Shown here: one piece after another, positions 11,485-22,743 of the stretch
Layout: each line of letters opens with the position of its first letter
Position numbering within the stretch: position 1 is the first letter of the stretch
DNA from: Phyto melanocephala
Lineage: Eukaryota > Arthropoda > Insecta > Diptera > Rhinophoridae
Assembly (NCBI GenBank): GCA_941918925.1
Contig: OW799233.1
Location: 41,020,473 to 41,084,472 of the forward strand
DNA: 64,000 nucleotides
Direction: 5' to 3'
Program-made: the position numbers and the translations under genes
The notes under the pieces: generated by a model
What the model saw: the letters and a program-made list of their open reading frames with translations, nothing else
Databases searched by the model: none
Told to the model about the DNA's origin: nothing

Positions 11485-11806
11485 TATATCTTGGCCCATG
11501 ATGCATTGGAAAAAAGAGATATATGTCCTTCTAAAGTTGTGTCAGTAACAACTGACGGTGTCCGTAGTTTAACTGGATGGGAAAATGAGTTTATAAATTT
11601 ATTTAAAAAACACACAGTTCTTGCTTTTCATTGCATTATTCACCAACAAGCGTTATCTGCAAAAACAGCTTTAAAAATGTAAAAATGATATTCTGAGTTT
11701 CGTAACAAAAATAGTCATTTTTATATCAGCACGAGCACTAAATAAAAGAAAATTACAAGAATTGTTAAACGAAGTTAACTCGTCGAACAAAAGCTTAATC
11801 TATCTA

Positions 11807-12305
11807 TCTATATATATAAAAGTGAAACTCTGTGTGTGTGTGTGTTAGCTATAGACTCCGAAACTGTAAAACCGATCGGACTCAAACTTTGGCAAGTTGT
11901 TGTACACATTCCAGGGAGTGTTTATGGGTGTTAAAAAGTGGGCGGGGCCACGCCCATAAAAATTAGTTATCATTTTTAGCTACTTGCACTTGACCGATTT
12001 TCCTGTAACTTTGCACACATATTGAGCTGTCATGACTATATAATTTTGTGATTAAAAAAGTGGGCAGGGCCACGCACATAAAAAAGTTATAATTTTGATG
12101 TACTTGCTCTGGACCGATTTTTGTGAAACTTTGCACACATATTGAGTTGTCATGACTATACAATTTCGTCATTACAAAAGTGGGCAGTGCCACGCCCATT
12201 AAAAAAAGTTATAATTTTTAGCTTTTTGCACATGATATTCAATTTAACTTCAGAATGCATTTTTATCCATTAAGGGGCGTAGCAACGCGCGCCGGGCTTT
12301 TCTAG
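11807..12305 (+). mobile_element. Short non-autonomous Helitron
   Basis: The 5' end TCTATATATATAAAAGTG follows an A (11806). The 3' end is GCGCGCCGGGCTTTTCTAG followed by T (12306). Thus it has the TC...CTRR termini and A/T insertion dinucleotide of canonical Helitrons, with a GC-rich subterminal segment expected to form the 3' hairpin. Internally, a CCACGCCCATAAAAA-type unit recurs three times (around 11950, 12070 and 12190). It carries no coding sequence. It sits precisely within the hAT reading frame, so it inserted after the hAT element. Confidence 0.75.
11930..12225 (+). repeat. About 120-bp tandem repeat inside the Helitron
   Basis: AAAAGTGGGC(G/A)GGGCCACGC followed by CTTGC and GACCGATTTT blocks recurs at about 11934, 12056 and 12176, a period of roughly 120 bp. 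The units TTTGCACACATATTGAG(C/T)TG at 12009 and 12130 are nearly identical. Confidence 0.65.
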
Positions 12306-13332
12306 TTTTATATAATAATGTACGCCGGTTAAGTCGCGGAAACGTTTTGCAAATCTATATCTTTTCACTGATTTATGCTCTCACTTAAATGAATTGAATA
12401 TAAAATTACAAGGTGTTAATAAAACAGTCATTATAATGTTTGACTTAGTCAAAGCGTTCGAAGTCAAATTACAGATTTTTAGTCGTGATATCCTTTTAAC
12501 TTCCTGTAAATATTTTCCGAAGTCAAAAAAATCTTTTTCTGAAAGTGAATGTCACGAAAAGCCAAATGAATAGTTATTAACGAAAGAATTTTCAATGATA
12601 ATTTAATCCCTAATTTGGCATCCTTTTTTTCAAGATTTGCGCAGTTTAAAGAAATTAAAAAAACTTTAAAATTTTGTTTTATATCCTGATACAATACCAT
12701 TTGAAAAATTAAATTTAAAAGTCCTCGAGTGGTTAAATTTAAATGAATTAGAAATGGAATTAGTTGGTTTTCAGTCAAGTACCATATGGAGCCAAAAATT
12801 TTTGGATTTAAAAAAGTATTTAGAAATTATTGAAAGTAATCGATTATTGGATAAAATAAAAAAAATTGCAGAAGATAAAATTCTAACTACATGGAGTTCA
12901 ATTTCCGACACTTTTAATTGTTTAAAAATATTAGCAAAGGCAATTTGATCAATATTTTCATCGACGTGGGCATGTGAGTCTCTATTTTAAGAATTAAGTT
13001 TTATAAAAAACAAATACAGGAATAGAATAACGGACGAGACGGGCTCTGCATGCGTACTGTTGAAATTAACTAAATATGAACCAGATTTTAAATCTTTATC
13101 ATCTTGTGTACAGCAACAAAAATCAAATTAAAAACAAGTGTTTTTAACAGAATTGCCTTGATTTGTTTATTCAATTATACTTACGTGTGGTTTCACCACG
13201 CTAACACATTGAAAGAAATTTTATTGTGGCACGTTACCTATTTAAAAAAGAACTTTTATGACTTTGTGGCAAGGACATCGAAAAAGATTCACCACCCCTG
13301 GTCTAAAGTGGGCCAAACTAATAGATGGTTTG

Positions 13333-13565
13333 GGGTACGTTCGTAAATGCTGCAAATTTGTGCATCACTGCGGCAGTAATGCCAAATGTAGTTGCTGATG
13401 CGCGATCAGTTATTGCAGATGCATTGCAGCTGCTTAACAGCACTGCCAACTGTTTGCAAAAAAAAACATTTGACACTTAAAAGTGCTGCCAAAGGTTGCA
13501 TTAATGAACGTTTTACTTTTACTATGCTGCAGTAATGCGCAACTGTTGCATTTACGAACGTACCC
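13333..13565. mobile_element. 233-bp MITE with GGGTACGTTCGTAAATGC TIRs
   Basis: GGGTACGTTCGTAAATGC at the left is mirrored by GCATTTACGAACGTACCC at the right. The interior is enriched in TGCTGCA/GCAGTAATG words in both orientations, suggesting subterminal repeats. It has no coding sequence. Flanking duplications are not clear, so the superfamily is unassigned. Confidence 0.65.
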
Positions 13566-14956
13566 TTGTTTTTGTTCGCACAGACATGTTAGACATCAAG
13601 ATCTTTTATAGTATGAAAGAAAGAGATGTCATAAGAATACAGCAACAAAATACCTTTTAAACATTGTAATTGCACCAAAGAACATTAGACATTTTGACAG
13701 TTGCTTTGCTAACTTTAAAAAGTTTGTTTTTCTCTCGATAACTTATCGCTACACTGTGTAAAGATAAGCAAAGAAAAATACTTGTCTGTTTATTATTGTT
13801 TAATTAAAATATTTAAATTATGATTACATATTCATTACATTATAACTTTGTTAAAGACGATATCTTGACAAAAAAAAAAAAAGGCAACTTGAGGCTATGA
13901 ACAAATAATTCATCTTCATTTTTCCTAATAACTTGAATTAAAATATCGTTTAGCCATAAAACTTAAAGAAAAACAAACATGTAATTCTTCTTCTTATTTT
14001 ATTCACATAAATAAATAAATAAATTTTATATATTTTTTATGAATAACTAAAAATTTCTTTAAATTTGCATACACATGTAAGAGTAACAAGAAAAAAAAAA
14101 TAAATGTCGACATACATGTACGACACTGTAAAAGGGGAAAAGCCAAAAGTTGAGATGGCAGTACGAGTGTTGACACCAGACACCACTAAAAAACATTTGT
14201 GAATTGTGAATAGAGACGTGGCTTTAATGCCCAAGACATGGCCCGAACTGAGAACAAAAAATATAAAAACACTTAAATACTGCATAGATATTTGTGGATT
14301 TATCAAATGGAGTTTATTTGTGACTACTTATTCTGTTTATATTTTTCTTTTAACTTTTACAATCAATGACAAACATACATACAAATGAACATGATTTACA
14401 GTATTATAAATATTATATTTATGTATGTTTTTATGTATAAGCACATGTAGAAAATTTATATACCAGCCATTTGAAAACTCTATAGACAGGTCAGACAAGA
14501 GTTTAAGCTGCAACCATGCAACAAATAACAACAATAAGAAAAACGCCAGCGACAGGACAAGTTACATGTTTTATTTATTTTTTTTTTCTTTATTCAAAAT
14601 AAATATATTGTTTCGGAAGACAAGAAGACAACATAAAATTGAAAAGAAATTTATAAAAAAAAAGTTACTAACAATTGACACTAAGCAAGTGCATACATTT
14701 TAGTTTGATTCAGTTTGTGTACTGTTTCCCTTTCTGTCTGTTGGTAGTGACAATAATGACAACTCTTAAGGGGATTAAGATTGAAACTAATAAAAGAGAA
14801 CAATCTTACCTGTTTAGTTGGTATTAAGGAACTGTGTAAAATATTCTAAATTCGATGTAATCTAGTTCATACTACTTCCATTTTAGTGTAAATATGAATC
14901 GCAAAACAAACATAACAAAACATTACACTCACTTGAACAAACCAATCATCACTTAA
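13566..14956. other. Spacer, no gene recognised
   Basis: AT-rich. Open stretches near 14037-14703 on both strands are low-complexity with no family motifs. A-runs occur near 13870 and 14090. Confidence 0.5.
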
Positions 14957-15523
14957 CCCTTAAGCACATTGGCCACGTTCAAACTGATTTGACAAATAAT
15001 ATGTATGTATTGGTAATATTTGGTTTTGCTTAACACAGCAGCGTATCAAACTCAAACCATCAAATTTCATTTCAAAGCTGTTTTCAAAAAGAAAGAACGT
15101 ATGGTTAATTTGGTCGCAAAATATTTTTAATGTTTAGAAATTATTTTTTTTTTAGAAATATGAATTTTTCTCATCACTGTTGCTATATTCCTTGGATTTA
15201 ACCTGCCATAAAGCAGGCAAACCACGGTATACTTCAATAAATTCAAGTATAAGTTTTTTTCCTCCATATTTTATTTAACCACAAAATTTTTACCGTACGA
15301 TGTTGCCGCTGCGAAAACTGAATAAAAATGCCATTTGACGTTTTTCGCAGCAACACTTCAAACTCGCTTCAAATCATAGTGGCGGCGGCAGTGAAAATCT
15401 AAATTGTTTTGATTTTCGTCAAACTCACATGAACATATACGTGTGAGATTTTTTTCACTAACACAATCAAAAAAAACTGAGTTTGACAAATCAGTTTGAT
15501 ACGTGGCCATGGTGCTTTACGGG
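14957..15523. mobile_element. 567-bp non-autonomous element with long imperfect TIRs
   Basis: The left arm (14957-14996) contains GGCCACGT, AAACTGATTTGACAAA and starts with CCC just after a TTAA. The right arm (15482-15523) contains TTTGACAAATCAGTTTGATA, ACGTGGCC and ends GGG followed by TAAA. The arms align over about 40 bp with a few mismatches. The CCC...GGG ends and TTAA/TAAA flanks hint at the piggyBac superfamily. No coding region. Confidence 0.6.
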
Positions 15524-15939
15524 TAAAACCGCCTACTCGGTTAAGCTTTCTGTTTTCAAATAGTTCTATAGCTCTCTCCGAATAAGATATCAGTATACAA
15601 ATTTTGATAAGCTTATAAAATATTGTTTTTTAACTTCTAAAAAAATTTATTTAAAAAAAACATATTTTTGAAGGAAGATTTATAATGTTTCTTTTAGACA
15701 TACAAAAGACTTACCTGGATAGGCACTAAAGATTTTTAATTTATTTGTTTAATATATCACAATATATGGTTTATTCATATTAAGATAAATATTTTTTATA
15801 GTTCAAACAATTCTAGAAAATGTGTCAAAAGTCGACATATTTATATTAGTTTGAGCGTACATTACAAATAGTAGGAATATCCTCTGAATGTTGCGCACAT
15901 ACTGGGTTTTAACACTTTTTCTTCTACGATTTGTTGATA
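15524..15939. other. Spacer, no gene recognised
   Basis: AT-rich with poly-A/T runs. No coding or inverted-repeat signal was found. Confidence 0.4.
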
Positions 15940-16530
15940 TGGGAGGCGGTGTTTTTCTCAGAGGTTGAAAGCTATCTGTCTGCTATCCTCCTTGGACTAG
16001 CATTCCTCTGTGCGAAATTTCCAAGCATGTCACAACTTGCGGTCTTAGACCAAGTACTTCCTGGTAATGTTATTCAGGCTCCCGTTTGATGGCAGCTAAA
16101 TTGATAAGGCTTACAGTACTGAGCACTCAGAGTGCATGCTAATATCGATGCGCCTCTGAAAACTAGGCGACAATCCGATGGCAATTAGTCACTGAAACTC
16201 AACTGTATTTAGTCGGCCTAGCGGTACGTTGGCAGCCCTAACTCTAATCAATCCTCTTTAATTCAAACGACTACAGACAAAGAGTTTAAATAACGATCCC
16301 CTCACGATGACGGCTTTTGGCTTTAAACAACGGATTATGAATGGTATATGGAATGTGAGAACTCTCTCTGAAATATCGAGACTTGAGCAAGTTCGTAAGG
16401 AAATTCACTCTTATAACTTGGACGTTCTAGGGTTAAGTGAAATTCGATGACTAAACAATGGTTCACCCCAACTGCCTTCAGGTCACCGCTTTATCTACTC
16501 TGGAAACACCACTTTGACGACCTATGTTAT
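15940..16530 (+). pseudogene. RTE-type LINE: 5' leader and endonuclease N-terminus
   Basis: From 16305 the frame reads MTAFGFKQRI, then NGIWNVRTLSEISRLEQVRK and NLDVLGLSEIR. A TGA replaces the expected Trp codon, and the frame continues into LPSGHRFIYSG. This is the apurinic-type endonuclease start of RTE/BovB LINEs (GTWNVRTL, DILGLSEVRW, LPSGHxxIYSG). The preceding, unusually GC-balanced 360 bp (from about 15940) could be its 5' leader, which is an inference. The element is cut off near 16530, where DD41D sequence begins. Confidence 0.65.
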
Positions 16531-16554
16531 CTGTGAATATTTATCTATACATAA

Positions 16555-16768
16555 TATTTAGGTTTTCTGTGACCAAATGCGACAATTTTGCTTGTTTACA
16601 TACCCGCCAAGATCAAAATGAGCTTCATCTTGAAAGATGATTTTTTGTACAAATTCGGCATCTTCTGAGTCGATCGCAGGCCCACTTAGCGAAGCGAAAA
16701 CGCATTGGATGGTCAGTTGGCTTTAACACCTGAACCAATTGAACTTTGTATGGCGTCATACCAAGGTA
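16555..16768 (-). pseudogene. DD41D-type transposase fragment (linker and first catalytic motif)
   Basis: Minus-strand translation gives TPYKVQLVQVLKPTDHPMRF, then a segment with DEAHFDLGGYVNKQNCRIW after a one-base shift. It is the same lineage as the MITE-like copies at 28909 and 48369, but it retains the linker upstream of the first Asp that those copies have deleted. It is truncated at both ends and abuts a family A repeat. Confidence 0.65.
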
Positions 16769-17577
16769 TGGCAAATTTCATCATCATACCTCTAATTTTG
16801 TCGGTTTTATGAGCTTTTAAATTTCATTAATGGTAGATACAGTGTAAAGTGGGCGTTATAGTAGGCGTGTCAAAGTTGTTCCAAAATCTTTATTAAAAGA
16901 GAAATTATATGAATTTTAGGTAAAACGTTATGTGGGAGGTGGGCGTTAAAGTGGGCGTGGCACATTGATTTTCCGTTACAGAAAAGCCTCTCACCAAAAA
17001 GCAAAGTGTGCAAAATTTCAGAGTCGTACATCCAATTTTGTTGCTTTTATGACGTTTTTGTTTTTAAATATACCGAAAAATACACTGTGCGGTATAAATT
17101 TTCGTACATTTTAATCGATAACTCCTTTCCTAATGCATATATTTAGGTAATTTTCGGTGAAAAATATTAATTTTACTCAGGAAATATATATTCGAAGTTT
17201 TATGACTCTACGTTAATGCGTTTGGACACAATTCTATTTTATTCGATGTTCGACGGACACGGTTTTTTCGACCTACTCTTGCTTTACGAGCTGTAACTCT
17301 CTTTCTAATATTCCGATTTAGCCCATTTTCAACATAAAACAAACCTTGTGTATAAGAAAGATTCTGGCAAAATTTGAGCCACCCAGGTTGTTCAATGCGA
17401 CCTCTATCGTGCTTTCAACAGACGGACAGACGGACGGACATAGCTAGATCGTCATCAAATCAAACCCTGATTCAGAATATATATACTTTATGGGGTCTCA
17501 AATGGATATTTCGATGAGTTACAAACGGAATGACAAAATGAATATAACCCCACCATTTTTTTTGGTGGCGGGTATAA
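16769..17577 (+). mobile_element. Helentron-type family A copy 2, 5'-truncated
   Basis: It begins inside the 288-bp repeat region (GCAAATTTCATCATCATACC) and runs to the family 3' hairpin (CCACCATTTTTTTTGGTGG) and GGGTATAAAAA. A (GTCY)n stretch lies at about 17419-17440. The 5' palindrome and mariner remnant are absent. Confidence 0.75.
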
Positions 17578-18317
17578 AAACATTATTGCCTTAAATAGGT
17601 CATCGAGCCGACCGTTCATACTCCTTGTAGACCAAAAACAATACAAAATTTAATTTACAAAATTGCACCCACAAATATAAAAGAAAAACTTTCTGATCAA
17701 CACCTTTAAAATGAACTTAATACAGAAATTTAATTAACATTTAATAACAACAAAAATCCATTAACACTTTCATTATAAGAGTGATAATAATTATGCACTT
17801 TTGTATCTAAATAAAATATTTTGCCATTTTAGCCACAAATTAAAGGAAAAGTTAAAAATACAATTATTTTGTGCAAAAAAAAAATTAAAAACGTGAGTTG
17901 AGCTATGAAATTGTGTACCTTTAAAATTAGATTGCCTTAATAATTTTGTAGAATGAAGGCGCTCAGTTGATTTAACTACAGACATACAGAAGTATCTATG
18001 CAGTTGGGCATTTCATATTGGGTGGAGTCTATGACACTTAATGGTATTGAAACTCTCAAGCTAATTTTAAAAAATGTTTGAGACATGTACAGGTATTTTA
18101 GGAAATAATGAAATTAAGTTTAACAAATTAAGAACACGTGATACTACTGATCTGGGCAGGGAAGAGGGGCAAGAATGATAGATCAATGAGGTGTTAATCC
18201 TAAATGCGAATTAGTGGTCTAGCATTGGCTGCTTTAAAAAATGTCTTACACATACATTTACATTTTATTTAAATGTGTAGAATTATTGTTAGTTCATCTA
18301 ATTAAACTTTATAAAAA
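17578..18317. other. Spacer, no gene recognised
   Basis: AT-rich sequence with no supported coding region. Minus-strand open stretches near 17791-17985 lack motifs. Confidence 0.45.
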
Positions 18318-18760
18318 CATGTAGGAGTGCTGTGCCGAATCTTATATACCCTTCACACAATTTGTACCATCATGCAATGACTTATAAGGCGCGACTGTAA
18401 ACAAAACTTATTGCAAAAATCAAAATTCGAATTTTTAGTTGACAAAAATAATCTACAAAAATTTTCCCAGATATCCCAGAATGTTTCAAAAAGTTCTATA
18501 GAAGTAGCAAAATCTGACTTTGTATAGAAAACGGGGACCATCGAGTTCTTTCGCTCATATCTCAGCCTGTTATGTGCACACATAGGGAAATTCTTGAAAA
18601 TATATCTGATAAACTGATACCAAACAAGGGTCTGAAGTATACGTCGGGACCTCGAAAACTGATTTAAACACACACACGGACAAATAAACTTAGCTGAATG
18701 AATTCCTCTATCTGTTTAGAATTTGTATCATCACTGCCTCGACGTGATCGGTTATGCGAC
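18318..18760 (+). mobile_element. Helentron-type family C, 5' fragment
   Basis: A family-type 5' end (GGAGTGCTGTGCCGAATC, then TTATATACCCTTCACAC) is followed by sequence ending in a short CACACACACGGACA tract. The match to related repeats fades near 18720-18760, and no 3' hairpin is seen. Confidence 0.5.
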
Positions 18761-18930
18761 AATTTGTAAATTTTTTTTATTGCTCCATTTATAACCGCCA
18801 AATCGTTTGAACATATCTTGAGTAGTTAAAAAACACATTGGAGTGCAATTTTCAGCCGTGTCGAATCTGAAAATACCTTTCACTATTATGTTCACATGGT
18901 AGTTCAGCTTAGATTTTAGATTTCATACTA

Positions 18931-19850
18931 CCGGGTGTTTTTTTCAGTGGTATAGAACTTCGAATTGAAATAAAACACAAGAAAATCGTTTTAATGACCA
19001 TCAATTTGGCTTTATTGGAAGGATAATTTTATGCCATTAATATTTAAATATGATTTCAGGCATGTGGCCGCCGCGGCTGGCTCGAATAAAGCCAATTCTA
19101 CAGGTCCAATTTTTAACCACTTTTTCGAGCATATGGGGCCGTATGTCGGCAGTAACGCCACGAATGTTGGCTTCCAATTCCCCTAACGTTTCTGGTTTGT
19201 TGGCGTAGACAAGCGACTTCACATATCCCCAAAGAAAATAATCCAATGGTGTCAAATCACACGATCTTGGTGGCCAATTGACAGGTCCATTCCGCGAAAT
19301 TATGCGCTCATCGAATGTTTCCTTCAATAAATCGATTGTGGCGTGCGCTGTGTGGCATGTAGCGCCGTCTTGTTGGAACCACAACTCATCCACATTCATG
19401 CCATCCAATTCGAGAACAAAATAGTCGGTTATCATGGCTCTATACCGGTCTCCATTAACGTTAACTGCCTCTCCAGCATTATTTCGGAAGAAGTATGGCC
19501 CAATGACTCCACCAGCCCATAGAGCACACCAAACAGTCAGTTTTTGTGGATGTAATGGCGTCTCAAGGGTCTCATGTGGATTCTCTTCACTCCAAATGCG
19601 GCAATTTTGCTTGTTGACGTAGCCATTCAACCAAAAATGGGCCTCATCACTGAACAAAAACTGAAAAAAAAAACTTCGCGAACTGAACCGTTATTTTCGA
19701 AATAAATTTGCACGATTTGCAAGCGTTGTTCTTTTGTCAACCTGTTCATGATGAAATGGCAAACCAAACTAAACATAAATGACATTAGAGTTGCCAGATT
19801 TGACCACAAAATGCCAGTTTTATCTCTATTCGAAAAACAAACCTGTAAAA
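18931..19850 (-). mobile_element. DD41D Tc1-mariner element with uninterrupted catalytic domain
   Basis: The 3' end (plus-strand left edge) CCGGGTGTTTTTTTCAGTGG follows a TA (18929-18930) and resembles the CCGGGTGTTTTTTT/AAGGGTGTTTTTTT termini of this group. The opposite TIR was not found, so the right limit is approximate. The coding region has an HTH start joined directly to the catalytic domain, meaning the second HTH and linker are deleted. Confidence 0.7.
19037..19657 (-). pseudogene. DD41D transposase, complete DDE domain, deleted N-terminus
   Basis: 206 uninterrupted codons. First Asp in SDEAHFWLNGYV (residue 4), second in FQQDGATCHTAHATIDLL (residue 97), third in DLTPLDYFLWGYVKSLVY (residue 139). 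That leaves 92 and 41 intervening residues. The C-terminus is SRGGHMPEIIFKY. Family members catalyse cut-and-paste excision and TA-targeted insertion. Here the DNA-binding half is largely missing: about 25 residues of the first HTH (MNRLTKEQRLQIVQIYFENN, ending at 19748) are fused by a deletion near 19660-19675 to FCSVM/FLFSDEAHF in different frames. It therefore cannot make an intact protein. It is the best preserved catalytic domain in the window. Confidence 0.85.
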
Positions 19851-20640
19851 AAAATTTTTATAGTGTCATATATTTTGCTTGTCAATGTCTATCTTTTAAT
19901 TCCTCCCAGTTTTTCGAAAGCAGAAAAAAGTTGATTTTTGTTTACAATTTTAGAAAAAACACCGAAGCGTTTGTATTTTTGTGCTTATATCTCAGTTAGT
20001 TAAACCCGATTTATCAGTATTTTTCGGCAATAATTTTTGACGCTTCGGTTTGTATTCTGGAGTCCTTAGCATGCTCAACACTTAATTAAGGGCTTCAGTA
20101 ATTTGATATAATTAAAAAAAATATATTTTTCCAAATAATTTTGCTTATAACTTTGTTGGTTAGTAAACGATTAATCCACAATCTTTTAAAAACATCGCTT
20201 AAGACATATCATGCCCATAAAAAGTAACCAACGTCTCTATGAATCAACCTGGGTATTAAAAATGTGCTCATATCTCAGATAGTTATTGAGCAATCGTTAT
20301 ATAATATATAAATTAACATGGGGCTGAAAATTTTTTTAGTATAACTATGCTTATATTTTAGAAATTTATATTATGATTCATTTCCGGATATTTGCCAAAG
20401 ATTATAAAACATACAGATCTGAGTAACATGTGGGTGCTTCTAAGAGTTCAACCAACAGATGAATAGAGGGACGGACGGACGTTATTCAATCGGCTCCTCA
20501 AGTCACAAGCTTTCAGAAATAACTTAGTGGGGTCTGAAATCAACATTATAAAAATTACAAACGGAATGACAAACTATATAATATATATACCCTTGGCACC
20601 ACAGGTGAAGGGTAGGTAGGAAAGCAGTATCTGCCTCCTA

Positions 20641-21570
20641 CATCCACACTCTGAGACCAATAAGTTTCATTGCGTTACCAATACAGGTGAAGGGTATAAT
20701 AAACATTAATAAGTTAGAAAAAAATTCTTTTTTCCCTTTTTGCTCTCATAAAATTTAGTAAAAAACTCATAAAAAAATTTGTTAGAGCAACGCCTTTAAA
20801 GTTTTTGAAATTAATATGGCAAAAATTATAAACGCAATGACAAACTTTATACTCTCGTATCAAGGGTATTAAAAAAGTTTAAGGAACTTAAGTTAAGCAA
20901 AGTATATTAGATTTCCTTAAACTTTGAGTTCAAATTAGTGGCGTCCAAAAAGTATTTTTTTAAAAAATATTTTTTCATTTTATTCGAAAAAAACCATTGA
21001 GCTGATGATAGATTGAAGTGGCTACCTTAAACATTTGCTTAGTTTACTGGAGCAATGAGTTGACCATGCCACTGAAACTATACCAAAAAGAAATTACAAT
21101 TTCCACAGTTTTAAAAGAAAACACTTGATACTAACAATTATAATAAGAATTTGCTGCTAAATTTGACTCTTCTTTACTCTCATTTTATTTTTTAATAACT
21201 TTTGGCATTTATTTCATTCCTTTTATTTATCTTATTTTACTTAAAACTTTGCAAATACTTCAACATCAATGTTGGTTTCATGTTGTTTGTTACTAAGCGG
21301 CAGCATGCTTTGGTTAAGATATACAAATATTTTGTTTGAAATTTCTAAATTAGAAAATGTTGCCGTTTATTGCTATTATAACTGCAATTTAAGTAATTAA
21401 ATGAAATCATAGAGTCAAAGCGTGGAGAATTATTGCTTTTGTGCATCATTCTAGTCATTTAAGATAATATTTTAAATATTTAACTGAATTGTTTATTGGA
21501 AATTAGCTAAAAATGTGAGATAAACACAAAGAGAAAAAAAAAACATTTTTATTTGGTACAACAAAGAACA
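20641..21570. other. Spacer with two partial Helentron-type 3' ends
   Basis: Around 20665-20700 and 20820-20875, ACAGGTGAAGGGTATAATAA and AACGCAATGACAAACTTTAT look like decayed 3' ends of family B/C repeats. The rest is AT-rich without genes. Confidence 0.45.
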
Positions 21571-22411
21571 AACAAGTAAGAGCGCTATGTTCGGCCGTGC
21601 CGAATCTTATATACCCTTCACAACGTGTAGTCATCCAATAACAGTAGTTTGTATCACCATTCATCCCATATGAAATACGTACATACATATAAAAAACATA
21701 CATATATAAAAGCATCCCATTGTAAAATTTTATATTTACTTATGTATGTTAAAAAAAAATAAAAAAAAAATAAAAAATTTTTTAAAAAATTAAAAAAAAA
21801 ATTTAAAAAAAAAAGAATTAAAATATATATAATAAATATAAACCAAAAAACAAAATAAAAAAAAATTAAAAAAAATATAAAAAAATAATAAAAATATATA
21901 TAATATATTAAATAAAAAATAAAAGCAAAAGAAAAATAAAATTAAAAAAAATATAAAAAAATTATTAACAAAAAATTTTTTTGGCTCAGCTGGGATTCGA
22001 TCCCACGTTTACTCTAACCAATATACAAGTTTGTATGTATGTATGTTGTTGTTGTAATGTTGTTTTAGTGAAAAAAAATCGAAGTGGTCGTGGGTTTTTG
22101 CTCATATCTCAGTTGTTTACGTACTAATGTTTCTGATTTTCAATACCGATCTACTCCCAAATATTTCTGATATTTTAATACCTCACCTGGGTCCAAGCGA
22201 TGTCGGGGGGCTTCAAAAAGTTGATTTCAACATACACACGGACAGACGGTCAGACGGACAGACGGACCGACTGACAGAGCTTAATCGACTCCCCTATTCA
22301 TAAGCTTACAGAAAATATATAATTTATGGGGTCGGAAATGAAAATTGTAGAAATTTCACACGGAATGACAAACCTATATATACCCTTTTTCACTGTGTGA
22401 AGGTTATAAAA
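21571..22411 (+). mobile_element. Helentron-type family B copy 1 (full length)
   Basis: The 5' end AACAAGTAAGAGCGCTATGT leads into the palindrome TTCGGCCGTGCCGAA and TATACCCTTCACAACGTG. Next comes an almost pure A/T tract (about 21745-21975), then GGCTCAGCTGGGATTCGATC, a GTATGT tract, a (GTCY)n stretch (about 22240-22270), GGGGTCGGAAATG and CACGGAATGACAAACC. The 3' end is TATACCCTTTTTCACTGTGTGAAGG. The 5' palindrome is related to family A, but the body is different. No coding sequence. Confidence 0.7.
21745..21978 (+). repeat. A-biased, nearly G/C-free tract in family B
   Basis: About 230 bp of runs such as AAAAAAATTAAAAAAAATAT with only scattered G or C. It is strongly A-rich on the element's plus strand. 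The equivalent tract in the 46.6-kb copy is about 270 bp, and a T-rich one occurs in the reversed copy at 60.5-60.7 kb. Confidence 0.7.
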
Positions 22412-22743
22412 AACATAAACATATACTATAGCAAACGCAAAGTTTAGATGCTTTTATTTATATACAAAACTAGAAAAAACCCGGTTTTGTTCTTTACTTC
22501 TAATTAGGAATGCGTAAATTGTATAAAAAATAAAAGTATTACTCATAATTTAAATATTAATAAAGAATTCCTAATAACCCAGCAAAAGAAAGACAAGCAA
22601 AATAAATAGTGAATGCAAGAGTTCAACCTAAGCTAAAGTGGTTCAATTTAGGTGAAATATGCATGATTTTGAATTGAAGAGCATGTTTTTATATGAATAT
22701 ATTAATACTATTTCACTTCATTCTAATAAGTGAATAGAACGCA
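22412..22743. other. Spacer, no gene recognised
   Basis: AT-rich sequence between a family B repeat and a MITE. No coding signal. Confidence 0.4.

Larger units (their letters stand above)
11488..13130 (+). pseudogene. hAT-superfamily transposase pseudogene, interrupted by a Helitron
   Basis: Part 1 (11491-11800) reads KVVSVTTDGVRSLTGWENEF, then AFHCIIHQQAL. This matches the catalytic DGA-x-MTG and HC-x-IH-x-xAL region of ZBED/GTF2IRD2-like hAT proteins. After the Helitron (11807-12305) it resumes with NNVRRLSRGNVL (family EVRWLSRGKVL), then a decayed middle. The end reads TTWSSISDTFNCLKILAKAI (12890-12948), NKYRNRITDE and LTKYEPDFKSL, the hAT C-terminal dimerisation region. Several stops and frameshifts. 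The N-terminus is not visible beyond the DD41D element on the left, which sits only about 6 bp from the start. Confidence 0.7.
18843..20640 (+). mobile_element. Helentron-type family C copy, interrupted by a DD41D element
   Basis: A decayed 5' end (TTTTCAGCCGTGTCGAATCT, CCTTTCAC) is followed 60 bp on by a DD41D element (from 18931). The later part resumes with the family text 'CTTATATCTCAG', a GGGACGGACGGACG tract (about 20467-20480), GGGGTCTGAAAT and AACGGAATGACAAAC. It finishes with ATATACCCTTGGCACCACAGGTGAAGGGTA, a hairpin-forming 3' end. The boundary of the left half is approximate. Confidence 0.5.

Noticed and set aside
21982..22012. tRNA gene
   Set aside because: Only the T-arm/B-box-like portion is present. 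No acceptor, D arm or anticodon arm can be formed.
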